NCBI RefSeq assembly: GCF_030548205.1
Contig: NZ_JAUORV010000004.1
Span: forward strand, 62,001 to 126,000
Origin: Aliiglaciecola sp. 3_MG-2023
GTDB taxonomy: Bacteria > Pseudomonadota > Gammaproteobacteria > Enterobacterales > Alteromonadaceae
Direction: 5' to 3'
DNA: 64,000 nt
The translations under genes and the position numbers were made by a program. Below are positions 53,044 through 62,596 of this stretch, piece after piece. The number at the start of each line of letters is the position of its first letter. Positions within the stretch are counted from its first letter, which is position 1. The notes under the pieces are model-generated. The model did no database searches, had not been told where the DNA came from, and worked only from the letters and a program-made list of their open reading frames with translations.

Positions 53044-53865
53044 ATGAGTGAAAAAACCATCGCGTTTATTGGCGCAGGTAACATGACACGTTCGATTATC
53101 TCAGGTCTGGTAAATTCTGGGTACGACCCCAAAAAAATTATTGCCAGCAACCCGTCCGTGGGAAAACTAGAAAGTTTAGAGTCTGAATTAGGTGTAAACA
53201 CCACACAAGACAATCAAGAGGCGGTCAAACAAGCCAGTGTAGTGGTTCTAGCAGTGAAACCGCAACTGATGGAAACCGTTTGTCAAGATCTAGCTCAAAA
53301 ACAAGATTTGAACGGTAAATTATTTGTATCTATTGCTGCTGGAATCAGCCATGCCCGTTTATTAGAAATGCTTGGTGGTCAATACGATTTAGTTAGAACA
53401 ATGCCAAATACCCCTAGTTTGTTGAGTAAAGGCATGACGGGTTTGTTTGCTCCTGATACCTTGGCCAAAGAATTAAGAGATTTTGTTGATCAGATGATGG
53501 CCAGCGTTGGCGAAACCTTATGGGTATCCAAGGAATCTGATATTGATATTGTTATTGCCACAGCGGGCAGTAGCCCTGCTTACTTTTTCTTATTCTTAGA
53601 GTCCATGCAGAATCACGCAATGTCGTTGGGAATGAGCCAATCCGACAGCCGCAAGTTAGTCCAACAAGCCATGTTAGGTGCAGCGGAAATGGTTTGTCAC
53701 AATGATCATCTTGAAATTGGTGAGCTTAGAGCCCAAGTTACTTCAAAAGGCGGTACTACTAATCAAGCCATTGAAAGTTTTCAGGCAAGTGAATTACCGG
53801 CAATAGTCGCCAAAGCGATGGATGCAGCAATTAGTAGAGCCCAACAAATGTCTAAACAATTTTAA
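53044..53865 (+). CDS. proC: Pyrroline-5-carboxylate reductase
   Basis: Last step of proline synthesis, NAD(P)H-dependent, 273 aa. The Rossmann motif is IAFIGAGNMTRSIISGL at the N-terminus; VVLAVKPQ and the conserved RTMPNTPSLLSKGMTGLF (~120-137) follow; the C-terminal LRAQVTSKGGTTNQAIESF is the family signature. Cytoplasmic. It is in the usual position between yggS and yggT. Confidence 0.96.
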   Translation: MSEKTIAFIGAGNMTRSIISGLVNSGYDPKKIIASNPSVGKLESLESELGVNTTQDNQEAVKQASVVVLAVKPQLMETVCQDLAQKQDLNGKLFVSIAAGISHARLLEMLGGQYDLVRTMPNTPSLLSKGMTGLFAPDTLAKELRDFVDQMMASVGETLWVSKESDIDIVIATAGSSPAYFFLFLESMQNHAMSLGMSQSDSRKLVQQAMLGAAEMVCHNDHLEIGELRAQVTSKGGTTNQAIESFQASELPAIVAKAMDAAISRAQQMSKQF

Positions 53866-53878
53866 GGTATCAAAATAT

Positions 53879-54400
53879 ATGGAAGCCGTGGCTTTTTTAG
53901 TTGAAACGATTTTTAAGCTTTATTTAATGGTTGTTATGTTACGACTTTGGCTGCAACTCGCCCAAGCCGATTTTTACAACCCATTGAGTCAATTTGTTGT
54001 CAAAGTGACACACCCAGTTGTTGGCCCTATGCGCAGGCTCATTCCTTCCATAGGAAAGTTTGATACTGCAACCTTTGTATTTGCTTTGGTCATAGCCTTA
54101 GCAAATGTATGGATTATCGCTTGGCTAAAAGGGTTCATGATTTTAGATGTACTATGGCTACTAAAAAGTGCGTTTTTGATGCTACTTATCGAAGGCGTAC
54201 AATTAATCATATATGTACTTATTATTCGTGCGATTCTAAGTTGGGTCAGCCAAGGAAATAACCCCCTTGAATATTTGTTTCACCAGTTAACAGAGCCAAT
54301 GATTGCGCCCATAAGAAGAATAATCCCCCCTATCGGCGGGCTTGATTTATCCCCTATGATTTTGATTATCTTTTTGCTTTTTATCATGCGACTGTTTTAG
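53879..54400 (+). CDS. YggT family membrane protein
   Basis: 173 aa with two YggT repeats, each with two hydrophobic helices joined by the PxxRxxxP motif: PVVGPMRRLIPSIGKFD (~40-57) and PMIAPIRRIIPPIGGLD (~137-154). The role is uncertain; YggT proteins are linked to osmotic shock and, in Gram-positives and chloroplasts, to cytochrome or division functions. The ATG at 53879 follows TAAGGT, whose TAA is the proC stop. The longer frame overlapping proC lacks support. Confidence 0.9.
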   Translation: MEAVAFLVETIFKLYLMVVMLRLWLQLAQADFYNPLSQFVVKVTHPVVGPMRRLIPSIGKFDTATFVFALVIALANVWIIAWLKGFMILDVLWLLKSAFLMLLIEGVQLIIYVLIIRAILSWVSQGNNPLEYLFHQLTEPMIAPIRRIIPPIGGLDLSPMILIIFLLFIMRLF

Positions 54401-54409
54401 GAACCTAAC

Positions 54410-54832
54410 ATGTTTTACCGGGCTATTTGTTTATCACTAATTTTACTCTCGAGTGTTTGTACTGCGGAACAAAAAAAGGTTTTAGGCGATTGGGATGTTC
54501 ATTACATTGCTTTTAATACTACCTTTTTGACGCCCGAAATCGCCCGGGCAAATGGTATTGTTCGGAGTCCAAATAATACTCTACTTAATATTTCAATTAT
54601 CGACCGAAAAACTAAACAAGCTCAAAAAGTAGATATAAGTGGCACAGCCAGAAACCTCATAGGTACAACAACTGAACTAACGTTTAAACCAGTAATTGAA
54701 GGAGAAGCCATATATTATTTGGCTTCTATGCCTTTTGAACATGAAGAGCATTACCGTTTTAGCATTTCGTTGAGACAAAATAAGATCAATCAAACACTAA
54801 AATTTGAACAAAAACTTTATCGTGAGGAATAA
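54410..54832 (+). CDS. DUF4426 exported protein
   Basis: 140 aa. A signal peptide (residues 1-19, MFYRAICLSLILLSSVCTA) predicts export to the periplasm. The mature part is a beta-rich domain with DWDVHYIAFNTTFLTPEIARANGIVRS and PFEHEEHYRFSISL, which I recognise as the DUF4426 family. It is commonly found after yggT in Shewanella, Vibrio and Alteromonas. AGGA precedes the ATG nine bp after yggT. Function unknown. Confidence 0.82.
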   Translation: MFYRAICLSLILLSSVCTAEQKKVLGDWDVHYIAFNTTFLTPEIARANGIVRSPNNTLLNISIIDRKTKQAQKVDISGTARNLIGTTTELTFKPVIEGEAIYYLASMPFEHEEHYRFSISLRQNKINQTLKFEQKLYREE

Positions 54833-54935
54833 TCAAAACTAGGCTAATTTAGTCTGTTTTTTATACCATTGTTTAATAGATAAAGTAACTAAATTGCTTT
54901 AACGTTCAGTTATTAGAATCGACTGAATCGTTTTC

Positions 54936-56219
54936 ATGGCAAATACTTCAAACCTTTTAGATAAAAGTAAACGTAGAACGCTAAAAACCTTAGCTAAAAG
55001 TGGCACCACAGCAATGCTGATTAGCAAGGCTCCCTATGTGTTTGCCCGCACTAAAACTGTACTTAAAGTTCTTGGTACTCACGTTACCTTGCAAGAGGAA
55101 CTGCGCAAGCAGGCAATGCAAGATTTAGGCATCGATTTAATCTTTGAAGCTGGTGGCAGTGCTGCGATTTTGCAAAAAGCTTCGGTAGATCCAACGTCTT
55201 TTGATTTATATGAACAATGGTCGAATAGCATTAACGTACTTTGGGCATCGGGTTCTATCCAAGGGATTGAGAAGAAAAGATTAACCTATTGGGACGAGAT
55301 TAATTCGTTAACCAAAACCGGCAAAATTACCGAGGATGCTAAATTCGGCGCAGGGGATGCCCCTTACAAAATTTTACATGTACAAAACAATGGTCGCTTA
55401 GGAATTGAACACACGGATAAAGTGAGTTTTTTACCCTATGTTCATAATGTAGATTCCTTCGGCTATAACACCAGCAAAATTGCCCAAGGTATTCCTTATA
55501 AAACTGAAAGTTGGGGTTGGTTATTAGATCAAAAAAATCGAGGAAAAGTCGGCATTGTTAATGCACCTACAATAGGAATATTCGATTTAGCCTTAGCAGC
55601 TCAAGCGCAAGGTGTATTAACCTTCAACGATATAGGCGCGATGTCGAAACGAGAATTAGACATCATGTTTGATTATCTTATTGAATTGAAACATAAAAAC
55701 CACTTCAGTGGATTTTGGACGTCAGTACCCGAATCTGTGGACTTTATGCGCTCTAACCGTGTGCATATTGAAAGCATGTTTTCACCCGCAGTTTCTGCAT
55801 TAAATGGCCAAAATGTACCTGTCTCATTTGCCGCTCCTAAAGAAGGTTATAGGGGTTGGCATGGTGTGATGTGTTTGTCATCTGCAATTTCCAAAAGTAA
55901 AAAAGATGCAGCTTATGATTACATGAATTGGTGGTTATCAGGCTGGCCTGGCGCTTTTATCGCCAAGCAAGGATATTATATTTCAAATCCGCAACGTTCT
56001 GCTAAATACTTGACTCAAGCAGAGTGGGATTATTGGTATCGAGGATTGGCCGCGAGTCATGATTTACAAGGAACTGATGGCAATATTTCAGTCAACAAAG
56101 GAGAGGTTCGTTCTGGCGGAAGTTACGAAACACGATTCTCAAATGTAGCAGTGTGGAATACAGTGATGCCGACTTACGATTATAGCTTACAAAAATGGTA
56201 CGAATTTATTAGCTCATGA
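54936..56219 (+). CDS. Extracellular solute-binding protein (PotD/SBP_bac_1-like)
   Basis: 427 aa. The N-terminus has a twin-arginine-like motif (KSKRRTLKTLAKSG) before a short hydrophobic stretch, so Tat export is likely, with cleavage near VFA. The mature part has the two-lobed binding-protein fold: VLKVLGTHVTLQEELRKQAMQDLGIDLIFEAGGSAAILQ, SFLPYVHNVDSFGYNTSKI, GKVGIVNAPTIGIFDLALAAQ, ending with a WWLSGWPGAFIAKQGYY repeat of aromatic residues. It resembles polyamine/iron binding proteins, but the ligand is not clear. No permease or ATPase is nearby; a hybrid kinase follows 22 bp downstream. I infer that it presents a ligand to that kinase. Confidence 0.8.
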   Translation: MANTSNLLDKSKRRTLKTLAKSGTTAMLISKAPYVFARTKTVLKVLGTHVTLQEELRKQAMQDLGIDLIFEAGGSAAILQKASVDPTSFDLYEQWSNSINVLWASGSIQGIEKKRLTYWDEINSLTKTGKITEDAKFGAGDAPYKILHVQNNGRLGIEHTDKVSFLPYVHNVDSFGYNTSKIAQGIPYKTESWGWLLDQKNRGKVGIVNAPTIGIFDLALAAQAQGVLTFNDIGAMSKRELDIMFDYLIELKHKNHFSGFWTSVPESVDFMRSNRVHIESMFSPAVSALNGQNVPVSFAAPKEGYRGWHGVMCLSSAISKSKKDAAYDYMNWWLSGWPGAFIAKQGYYISNPQRSAKYLTQAEWDYWYRGLAASHDLQGTDGNISVNKGEVRSGGSYETRFSNVAVWNTVMPTYDYSLQKWYEFISS

Positions 56220-56241
56220 TAATTTTGGAGATCTAAAGGAA

Positions 56242-58983
56242 TTGTTTAATTCGTTGAAAATTCAAATAACGATAGTGTTAACTGCGCTGATTCTTTTTTT
56301 AACCGCACAGTCGTATTTGTCTACAAAAAACCAAGAAGCCTTTTTGGCGGGGATAACGTTATCACAACAAACAATGGATAAAGTTGGCCTTGTTCGCGAT
56401 CTCGAAAAAGACCTTCTTGATATCCAACGATATGTACTGATTTATAAACAAACCGCCAGTGAATCAGTCATCGAGCGGTTTAATTTAATCCAAGACAAAA
56501 TCAACTCAAACCTGTCATTGCTATATACCTCTGTTCAGTCTGATGATCAGGCCACCGTATATATCGATCGAATCAGCAGAATGCGGGCACACTTACAAGA
56601 ATATAGAACTAATTTCGAAAACGTAATTCAAGGGCGTAGCCGCAGAGAAAGGTTATTCGAAGATAGTATTAAAAGGCAGTTCGAAAAAACCCAATTACAG
56701 TTAGAAGAATACCAATCCAGTAAAAATCTTTCCGAGCAAGAAAGTAGCGCAGTATTGGCTATGAGTCTGCAGCTGTCTGAAGCCCATGCTCTGTCTTTAG
56801 AGTATTTGTTAACGCCAGACCCAAGCATAGTTGGCGAGTTTGATAGTTTGTTGTCAAAGTCAAAAGAGATTATGAATGAATCTCTTAAAGACAATCCAGT
56901 TTTGTTTAGCCTAGAAACCGATTTAGACAAATTGAGCACTGACTTTAAACAACTAACTCAAGTTACCCGAGGGTATTTATTCTTAATTAATGTGGTAATG
57001 GCAGGCTCGGCAAACGAATTTTTATATTTAACTAGAGAACTCAATCAACTTGTTACAGAGAACCAACAACGAATAAATGAAGAAATTATTCAAAGTGGTA
57101 AAGATGCGCAAAGCCGCAACAGTCTTTTCGCTGCTATAAGTGTGGCCTTAGCAGTATTAACAGCATTGTTTTTTACTTATCGGGTAATGATGCCAATATC
57201 TGAAATGACTGAATTATTTAAAACCTTGGCCAGTGGCAAAAATATCAATAAGACAATTAAAAAACGCAAAAACAACGAAATTGGCGAATTAGCCGCAGCA
57301 GCACAAGTGTTTCAAGAGAAGAATAAACAGACCCAAGAGCTTTTAGAACATTCCAAAAACCTGAATGCTAAACAGGAAAAGCTCAATCAAGAGTTAGCGA
57401 TTTCAACTAAGAAAGCGGAGGAGGCTTTGGCAACTAAGAGTATTTTTCTTGCCAATATGAGTCATGAAATCCGAACACCAATGAACGGCATTATCGGCTT
57501 AGTCGATATCGTTTTAAAATCGAAGCTTGATAACAAGCAGAGAGCGAATTTAGAAAAGGTTATTTATTCAACCCATATTCTGCTGAATTTAATCAATGGA
57601 ATTCTCGACTTTTCAAAAATTGAAGCTGGCAAACTGGATATCGAAAAAGTTAAATTTTCCCCCAGATCGATGTTCGAAAACGTTTTAGCTAATATTTCCG
57701 CCAAAGGAAACGAAAAGAACCTTAATATACAGTTTTTTGTCAATCCCTTACTACCCGTAGAACTTATTGGTGATCCCATGAGAATAAACCAAGTTCTACT
57801 TAATTTGTGTACCAATGCGGTTAAATTTACGCGCAATGGTTCTGTGCATATTCACATCGACTTCACCCCACTGGAGAATGAACAAATTTGTTTAAAAATA
57901 TCAGTGAAGGATACCGGTATTGGTATGGATGAAGCACAGTTAAAAAGTATATTTAATCCATTTACTCAAGCAGATGACTCTACAAGCCGAAAGTTCGGTG
58001 GTACTGGGCTGGGATTAACCATAGTCAAACAACTCGTAGAATTAATGCACGGGAAAATAACGGTTGATTCAACAGTAAATAGTGGAAGTCATTTTCAAGT
58101 GGAATTAATTGTAGGTGCTGGAAGTCTAAATAAGCGAATTATGGACTTAGGATTTGAAGTGAGTATTGCACACATTTCTGTCAATGATTCAGGCTTAACT
58201 CCCGATACTTATTTGAACAGTTTGGATCAAGATTATGTATCTTTATCGTTAGCAGAAATCGACAATTTTGAATTTCAAAATAAAGAAAAGTCCTTGTTGT
58301 TGATAGATATTGACGATATTAAAACCCACAAAGTTTTAAACCAACATATTGCCAAAGCAAAAGAAAAAGGAATGAATATTGGTTTAGTAACTAATACTCA
58401 GCCCAGTACTCTCCCCTCTCTGTTGCAACAAAAATGGAACCTGCCGGTACTTTCCCATCCATTTACCCCTAGACATTTTAGTCTGTTTATATTGCAAACA
58501 TTAGGCGTTGACTGCCCATACGACACGCCTAATTTGGGAGAAGTTACCCCAAAATCAGCGCAACTTAAAGGACATGTTTTATTGGTGGAAGATAATCATA
58601 TCAACCAGATTGTTGCCTCTGAAATGCTCGCAGCTCTTGGCTTAACCTTTGATGTAGCTGAAGATGGTCATCAAGCCGTGACCAAGATAGTCAATTCACC
58701 TCAATACGATATTGTGTTGATGGATATTCAAATGCCGGTTATGGATGGTTATGAAGCCACCAAACAGCTCAGAAGGCAGGGCTTCAAAGATTTAGTTATA
58801 TGTGGATTGTCTGCCAACGCAATGAATTCTGACTTTGAATTAGCTTTTGCAGCTGGTATGAATGATTATATAACGAAACCCATTAAACCCCAGATGTTAA
58901 ATCACGTATTGAGTAAATACCTCCCCTCAAAAACGACGGATAACACCGCAAAAGATGACTTCATACTTGAGAGACAAAGTTAA
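56242..58983 (+). CDS. Hybrid sensor histidine kinase/response regulator
   Basis: 913 aa. First helix ~8-24, helical periplasmic sensor domain ~25-290, second helix ~294-315, then HAMP (~316-370). The dimerisation domain has phospho-acceptor His408 in ANMSHEIRTPMNGIIG; the ATPase domain has LCTNAVKFTRNG, DTGIGMDEAQ and KFGGTGLGLTI. Residues ~640-765 resemble a receiver fold (SLLLIDIDDIKTHKVL) without a convincing phospho-Asp. A canonical receiver at ~780-900 has Asp828 in VLMDIQMPVMDG and Lys in TKPI. No output domain or HPt is present, so a further partner elsewhere is needed. The start is a TTG behind GGAG; TTG 56254 is an alternative. It is co-directional with the binding-protein gene. Confidence 0.87.
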   Translation: MFNSLKIQITIVLTALILFLTAQSYLSTKNQEAFLAGITLSQQTMDKVGLVRDLEKDLLDIQRYVLIYKQTASESVIERFNLIQDKINSNLSLLYTSVQSDDQATVYIDRISRMRAHLQEYRTNFENVIQGRSRRERLFEDSIKRQFEKTQLQLEEYQSSKNLSEQESSAVLAMSLQLSEAHALSLEYLLTPDPSIVGEFDSLLSKSKEIMNESLKDNPVLFSLETDLDKLSTDFKQLTQVTRGYLFLINVVMAGSANEFLYLTRELNQLVTENQQRINEEIIQSGKDAQSRNSLFAAISVALAVLTALFFTYRVMMPISEMTELFKTLASGKNINKTIKKRKNNEIGELAAAAQVFQEKNKQTQELLEHSKNLNAKQEKLNQELAISTKKAEEALATKSIFLANMSHEIRTPMNGIIGLVDIVLKSKLDNKQRANLEKVIYSTHILLNLINGILDFSKIEAGKLDIEKVKFSPRSMFENVLANISAKGNEKNLNIQFFVNPLLPVELIGDPMRINQVLLNLCTNAVKFTRNGSVHIHIDFTPLENEQICLKISVKDTGIGMDEAQLKSIFNPFTQADDSTSRKFGGTGLGLTIVKQLVELMHGKITVDSTVNSGSHFQVELIVGAGSLNKRIMDLGFEVSIAHISVNDSGLTPDTYLNSLDQDYVSLSLAEIDNFEFQNKEKSLLLIDIDDIKTHKVLNQHIAKAKEKGMNIGLVTNTQPSTLPSLLQQKWNLPVLSHPFTPRHFSLFILQTLGVDCPYDTPNLGEVTPKSAQLKGHVLLVEDNHINQIVASEMLAALGLTFDVAEDGHQAVTKIVNSPQYDIVLMDIQMPVMDGYEATKQLRRQGFKDLVICGLSANAMNSDFELAFAAGMNDYITKPIKPQMLNHVLSKYLPSKTTDNTAKDDFILERQS

Positions 58984-58985
58984 CG

Positions 58986-59013
58986 AGTTGAGGAGATCAG
59001 TTTCCCCTCAACT
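58986..59013. terminator. Hairpin between the hybrid kinase and transglycosylase genes
   Basis: AGTTGAGG / CCTCAACT, perfect 8-bp stem with a 12-base loop in a convergent gap of 42 bp. U-tracts are short. Confidence 0.6.
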
Positions 59014-59025
59014 TTAGCTGTCAAA

Positions 59026-60282
59026 TTAACTGCCGCTTACATCTGAGCGGGCAGTTACCGCTTCTTGCACGCCATTGAAAACACTTTCATCAGGGTACCC
59101 ATCGGCTAGCATATTATTAGACAATTGGAATTGACGAATGCCCTTACGGGTAGCCGGCCCCATGATCCCATCAGCCTTACCGACATCAAAGCCAAGGTCA
59201 TTGAGCCCATCTTGTAGGGCAACCATTTGACTGATCGGGTAATTAGGTAGGTCGGGCAAAGACTTGCTCCATTCAGGTTTACCAATAATTCGATCCGCTA
59301 GATAGCCAACAGCTAGGGCGTAAGACTCAGAGTTATTCCAGCGCATAATTACATCAAAATTGCGGTAAACTAAAAACGCGGGCCCTTTCGCCCCTGTGGG
59401 TAAAATGAGTGAAGCATCCATATCACTTTTAGGAATTTTATCGTCATTCACTTTACGGAGTCCAAACTCGGACCATTGAGCCAATTGTTTTCGACTATCT
59501 TTACCTGCATGGCTATAGTCAAAGTTTTCCGGGAGTGTCACTTCTCTTCCCCAAATAAAACCTTTTTCCCAGCCTAATTTACTTAAAAAATTGGCAGCTG
59601 ATGACAATGCATCAGGTTCACTGTCCCATAAATCTACTAAGCCATCATTATCTCCATCAACGGCGTAATTGATATATGCAGAAGGCATAAATTGCGTGTG
59701 TCCCATCGCGCCCGCCCAGGAACCAAGCATTTTATCTTTCTTCAAATTTTCTCGTTGCATCAACTTGAGTGCAGTGAGTAGCTCTTGGGTAAAAAATCGA
59801 CTGCGGCGTTGATCACACGCCAAGGTAGCTAAAGAGTCGATAATTGGCATCTTGCCTTTGTAACTCCCAAAATTGGTTTCTAACCCCCAAAAGGAGATTA
59901 AATAGTGGGCTGGGACTCCATACTCGTGAGTTAATTGACTCAGTAGGTCCTTATGCTTACGCAGCATTTCACGACCTTTATCAATCCGCCATTGAGTGAC
60001 ACGTTTATTTAAATATGTAGGGAAAGTTTGTACAAATTCAGGTTGATTACGATCGTATTCAAGCACTTTGTCAATTTGCTTTACATCGTCCAATGCATAA
60101 GCGATGACAGTTTTATCTATACCTGCTACTTCTGCTTTTTGCTGGATACCAGAAATGCATGTTGAAAAAACTGCGTCATCCGACTCCAGAGCAGTTTCAA
60201 CAGGTGCATCTTGTGCCAATAAGGTGGCACAATAAAACAAATTTGCAGCAACCAATGTGCTTTTTGTCAAAACAGACATCAT
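59026..60282 (-). CDS. Lytic murein transglycosylase, MltB family with peptidoglycan-binding domain
   Basis: 418 aa. Cuts the glycan strand of peptidoglycan between MurNAc and GlcNAc. The signal peptide covers about residues 1-24 (ends LLAQ). The SLT/MltB-type catalytic domain (~35-330) has the active-site Glu in SFWGLETNFGSYKG, followed by GAMGHTQFMPSAYINYAVDGDNDG. The C-terminal ~60 residues are a PG_binding_1 domain (LQDGLNDLGFDVGKADGIMGPATRKGIRQFQ). It has no lipobox, so it is soluble in the periplasm. The start is ATG at 60282 after GAGGA; the longer frame to 60354 would hide the signal peptide. It lies 94 bp after yaaA on the same strand. Confidence 0.92.
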   Translation of the reverse strand: MMSVLTKSTLVAANLFYCATLLAQDAPVETALESDDAVFSTCISGIQQKAEVAGIDKTVIAYALDDVKQIDKVLEYDRNQPEFVQTFPTYLNKRVTQWRIDKGREMLRKHKDLLSQLTHEYGVPAHYLISFWGLETNFGSYKGKMPIIDSLATLACDQRRSRFFTQELLTALKLMQRENLKKDKMLGSWAGAMGHTQFMPSAYINYAVDGDNDGLVDLWDSEPDALSSAANFLSKLGWEKGFIWGREVTLPENFDYSHAGKDSRKQLAQWSEFGLRKVNDDKIPKSDMDASLILPTGAKGPAFLVYRNFDVIMRWNNSESYALAVGYLADRIIGKPEWSKSLPDLPNYPISQMVALQDGLNDLGFDVGKADGIMGPATRKGIRQFQLSNNMLADGYPDESVFNGVQEAVTARSDVSGS

Positions 60283-60376
60283 ATAATTCCTCGGCTTGAA
60301 TAGTTCTAATAGTAGCTTAAATGGCGCGCTTGAGCTTAATAACGTTTCTGGCATTTCATGACTGCCCTATTCAATA

Positions 60377-61150
60377 TCACTGTTCTTCGCGGGTAAAGAC
60401 CCATTGTTTGTCATTACTTTGAGATGCACTATATTGATAACCAGCGGCATCAAATTGCTTAATTTGTTCAGGATCAGACAAACGCTTTTCAATAATATAT
60501 CGAGCCATTAATCCTCTTGCTTTTTTAGCATAAAAACTAATGACTTTATATTCACCGTTCTTTTTATCTTTGAAAACTGGTGTAATAACTTCGGCTTTCA
60601 AGTTTTTCATCTTCACCGATTTAAAGTACTCATTTGAAGCTAAGTTAACTAATACGTTGTCACCCTGCTGTTGCAATGAATCATTGATGCCAAGTGTTAT
60701 TTTGTCTCCCCAAAATTCATACAGATTCTTGCCCCTTAAGTTAGCTAACTTAGTGCCCATTTCTAAACGATATGGCTGCATAAGATCCAAGGGTTTTAGC
60801 AAGCCATACAAACCAGATAAAATGCGCATGTGTTGCTGGGCATATTCTAAATCTTGTTGACTAAATTGTTCGGCTTGAATGCCCGAATAGACATCACCAT
60901 TGAACGCTAAAATAGCTTGTTTCGCGTTGTCAGGGGTGAATGGCAAAGACCAACTACTGAACCGGGCAGCATTAAGACCAGCTAATTTATCACTTATATG
61001 CATTAGACTGGATAATTCAGCCGGTGATAATTTGACACACTCTTTAATTAATAATTCAGAATCCGGCAAATATTCAGGTTCAGAAAAAAGTTGGGTTGTG
61101 GGCGGTGTTTCGTAGTCTAAATTCTTTGCAGGTGATACAACAACTAGCAT
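60377..61150 (-). CDS. yaaA: Peroxide stress protein YaaA (DUF328)
   Basis: 257 aa, the E. coli length (258). It lowers free iron and protects DNA and protein during hydrogen peroxide stress; the fold binds DNA in vitro. Motifs are [15 protein letters not shown] at the start, [65 protein letters not shown] and [18 protein letters not shown]. The ATG at 61150 follows AGGA at good spacing. In E. coli yaaA is near talB; here it is likewise next to the transaldolase gene but divergent. Confidence 0.95.
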   Translation of the reverse strand: MLVVVSPAKNLDYETPPTTQLFSEPEYLPDSELLIKECVKLSPAELSSLMHISDKLAGLNAARFSSWSLPFTPDNAKQAILAFNGDVYSGIQAEQFSQQDLEYAQQHMRILSGLYGLLKPLDLMQPYRLEMGTKLANLRGKNLYEFWGDKITLGINDSLQQQGDNVLVNLASNEYFKSVKMKNLKAEVITPVFKDKKNGEYKVISFYAKKARGLMARYIIEKRLSDPEQIKQFDAAGYQYSASQSNDKQWVFTREEQ

Positions 61151-61525
61151 CAAATATCCTTTGGTAAATTTGTGTGAATGACAGGTTTAAGCCGGTCATC
61201 ACTATAACATTAATTATAAATACTAAACATTTGGACAGTTACATATTTAACAGTTCAATTTATATTTAATTAGAATTTAAGCCCCTAGAAACCACAAATA
61301 AATGTGACAATTTTGAGTAATTACTCACTACTCATATAATTGCTCACTTTTATTTATTATAATAAGTCTATTATTTTTAATAGTTCAGGGGTCGATAAAG
61401 TAGAAACCAAACCTTAACAGTTATACCCTGTGAGTCATTCTTAAGGTTTACTATTTTTATCAGGCAATATCGATAACCATTCACTATCGATGATTGTGAA
61501 ATTAATTTTTTCTAAAGAGGTTTTT
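61151..61525. other. Divergent promoter region yaaA / tal
   Basis: 375 bp without a gene, AT-rich. It contains a palindrome TGAGTAATTACTCA (61314-61327), a related direct repeat AATTACTCAC / AATTGCTCAC (61319-61328 and 61338-61347), an inverted repeat AAACCTTAA / TTAAGGTTT (61409-61417 and 61441-61449) and two copies of TATCGAT (61468-61474, 61485-61491). None matches a site I can name. Confidence 0.5.
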
Positions 61526-62479
61526 ATGACAAATCAATTAGCAGCTTTGCGGGAAATCACCACTGTAGTGGCAGACACCGGTGACATCGAAGCCATTAAA
61601 AAGTATCAACCTGTTGATGCTACGACTAACCCATCTTTGTTACTTAAAGCTGCCGAACTCCCTCAATACCGCACTTTGATTGAAGAATCAGTCGCCTGGG
61701 CAAAAAGCCAATCAAATGATGAATTACAGCAAATAGAAGATGCCGGTGATATGTTGGCGGTCAAAATTGGTAAAGAAATCGTCAATATCGTTCCTGGCCG
61801 CATTTCTACGGAAGTCGATGCCCGCTTGTCTTTCGACACCCAAGGCAGCATCGCCAAAGCCAAAAAACTTATCGCCTTGTATGACCAGGCAGGTGTTAGT
61901 AAAGATCGCGTTTTAATTAAATTAGCTTCCACTTGGGAAGGTATTCGTGCTGCTGAAATATTAGAAAAAGAAGGCATTAACTGTAACTTAACTTTATTGT
62001 TTAGTTTCGCTCAAGCACGAGCCTGCGCTGAAGCTGGCGTTTTCTTAATTTCTCCTTTTGTAGGCCGAATTCTAGATTGGTACAAAGCGAGTACAGGTAA
62101 AGATAGCTACCCAGCCAATGAAGATCCTGGGGTAGTTTCTGTCAGTAATATTTATCAATACTATAAAGAACACGGATATAAAACCGTAGTTATGGGAGCA
62201 AGTTTCCGTAATACCGGTGAAATCATTGAGCTAGCAGGCTGTGATAGATTAACCATCAGCCCAAACCTTTTAGAAGAACTTTCACAAACTGAAGGCGGTT
62301 TGGAAACCAAATTAATTGATAAAGGTGCAACTAAAACAGCTGGCGAAAAACTGACTGAAAGTCAATTTAGATGGGAACATAACCAAGATGCGATGGCGAC
62401 AGAGAAACTTGCTGAAGGTATTCGTAACTTTGCCAAAGATCAAGACAAACTAGAAGTAATGTTGAAAGACCTTTTGTAA
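61526..62479 (+). CDS. tal: Transaldolase
   Basis: Transfers a dihydroxyacetone unit in the non-oxidative pentose phosphate pathway, 317 aa as in E. coli TalB. TIM barrel with [18 protein letters not shown] (~32-49), [14 protein letters not shown], the Schiff-base lysine in [18 protein letters not shown] (about residue 132), [31 protein letters not shown] and [11 protein letters not shown]. The ATG at 61526 is six bases after AGAGG; upstream in-frame codons are not needed. It precedes pgi by 117 bp on the same strand, linking pentose and hexose phosphate steps. Confidence 0.97.
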   Translation: MTNQLAALREITTVVADTGDIEAIKKYQPVDATTNPSLLLKAAELPQYRTLIEESVAWAKSQSNDELQQIEDAGDMLAVKIGKEIVNIVPGRISTEVDARLSFDTQGSIAKAKKLIALYDQAGVSKDRVLIKLASTWEGIRAAEILEKEGINCNLTLLFSFAQARACAEAGVFLISPFVGRILDWYKASTGKDSYPANEDPGVVSVSNIYQYYKEHGYKTVVMGASFRNTGEIIELAGCDRLTISPNLLEELSQTEGGLETKLIDKGATKTAGEKLTESQFRWEHNQDAMATEKLAEGIRNFAKDQDKLEVMLKDLL

Positions 62480-62596
62480 ATGGATTTAACCTAGCCTCTG
62501 AAAACATGGCTATTTAGTTACCAGGTTTTCTTGGCAGGAATTAAAATCATCCAATACAACAATCTTTAATCGCCTTTAAAAGAAGAGAATTGATAA

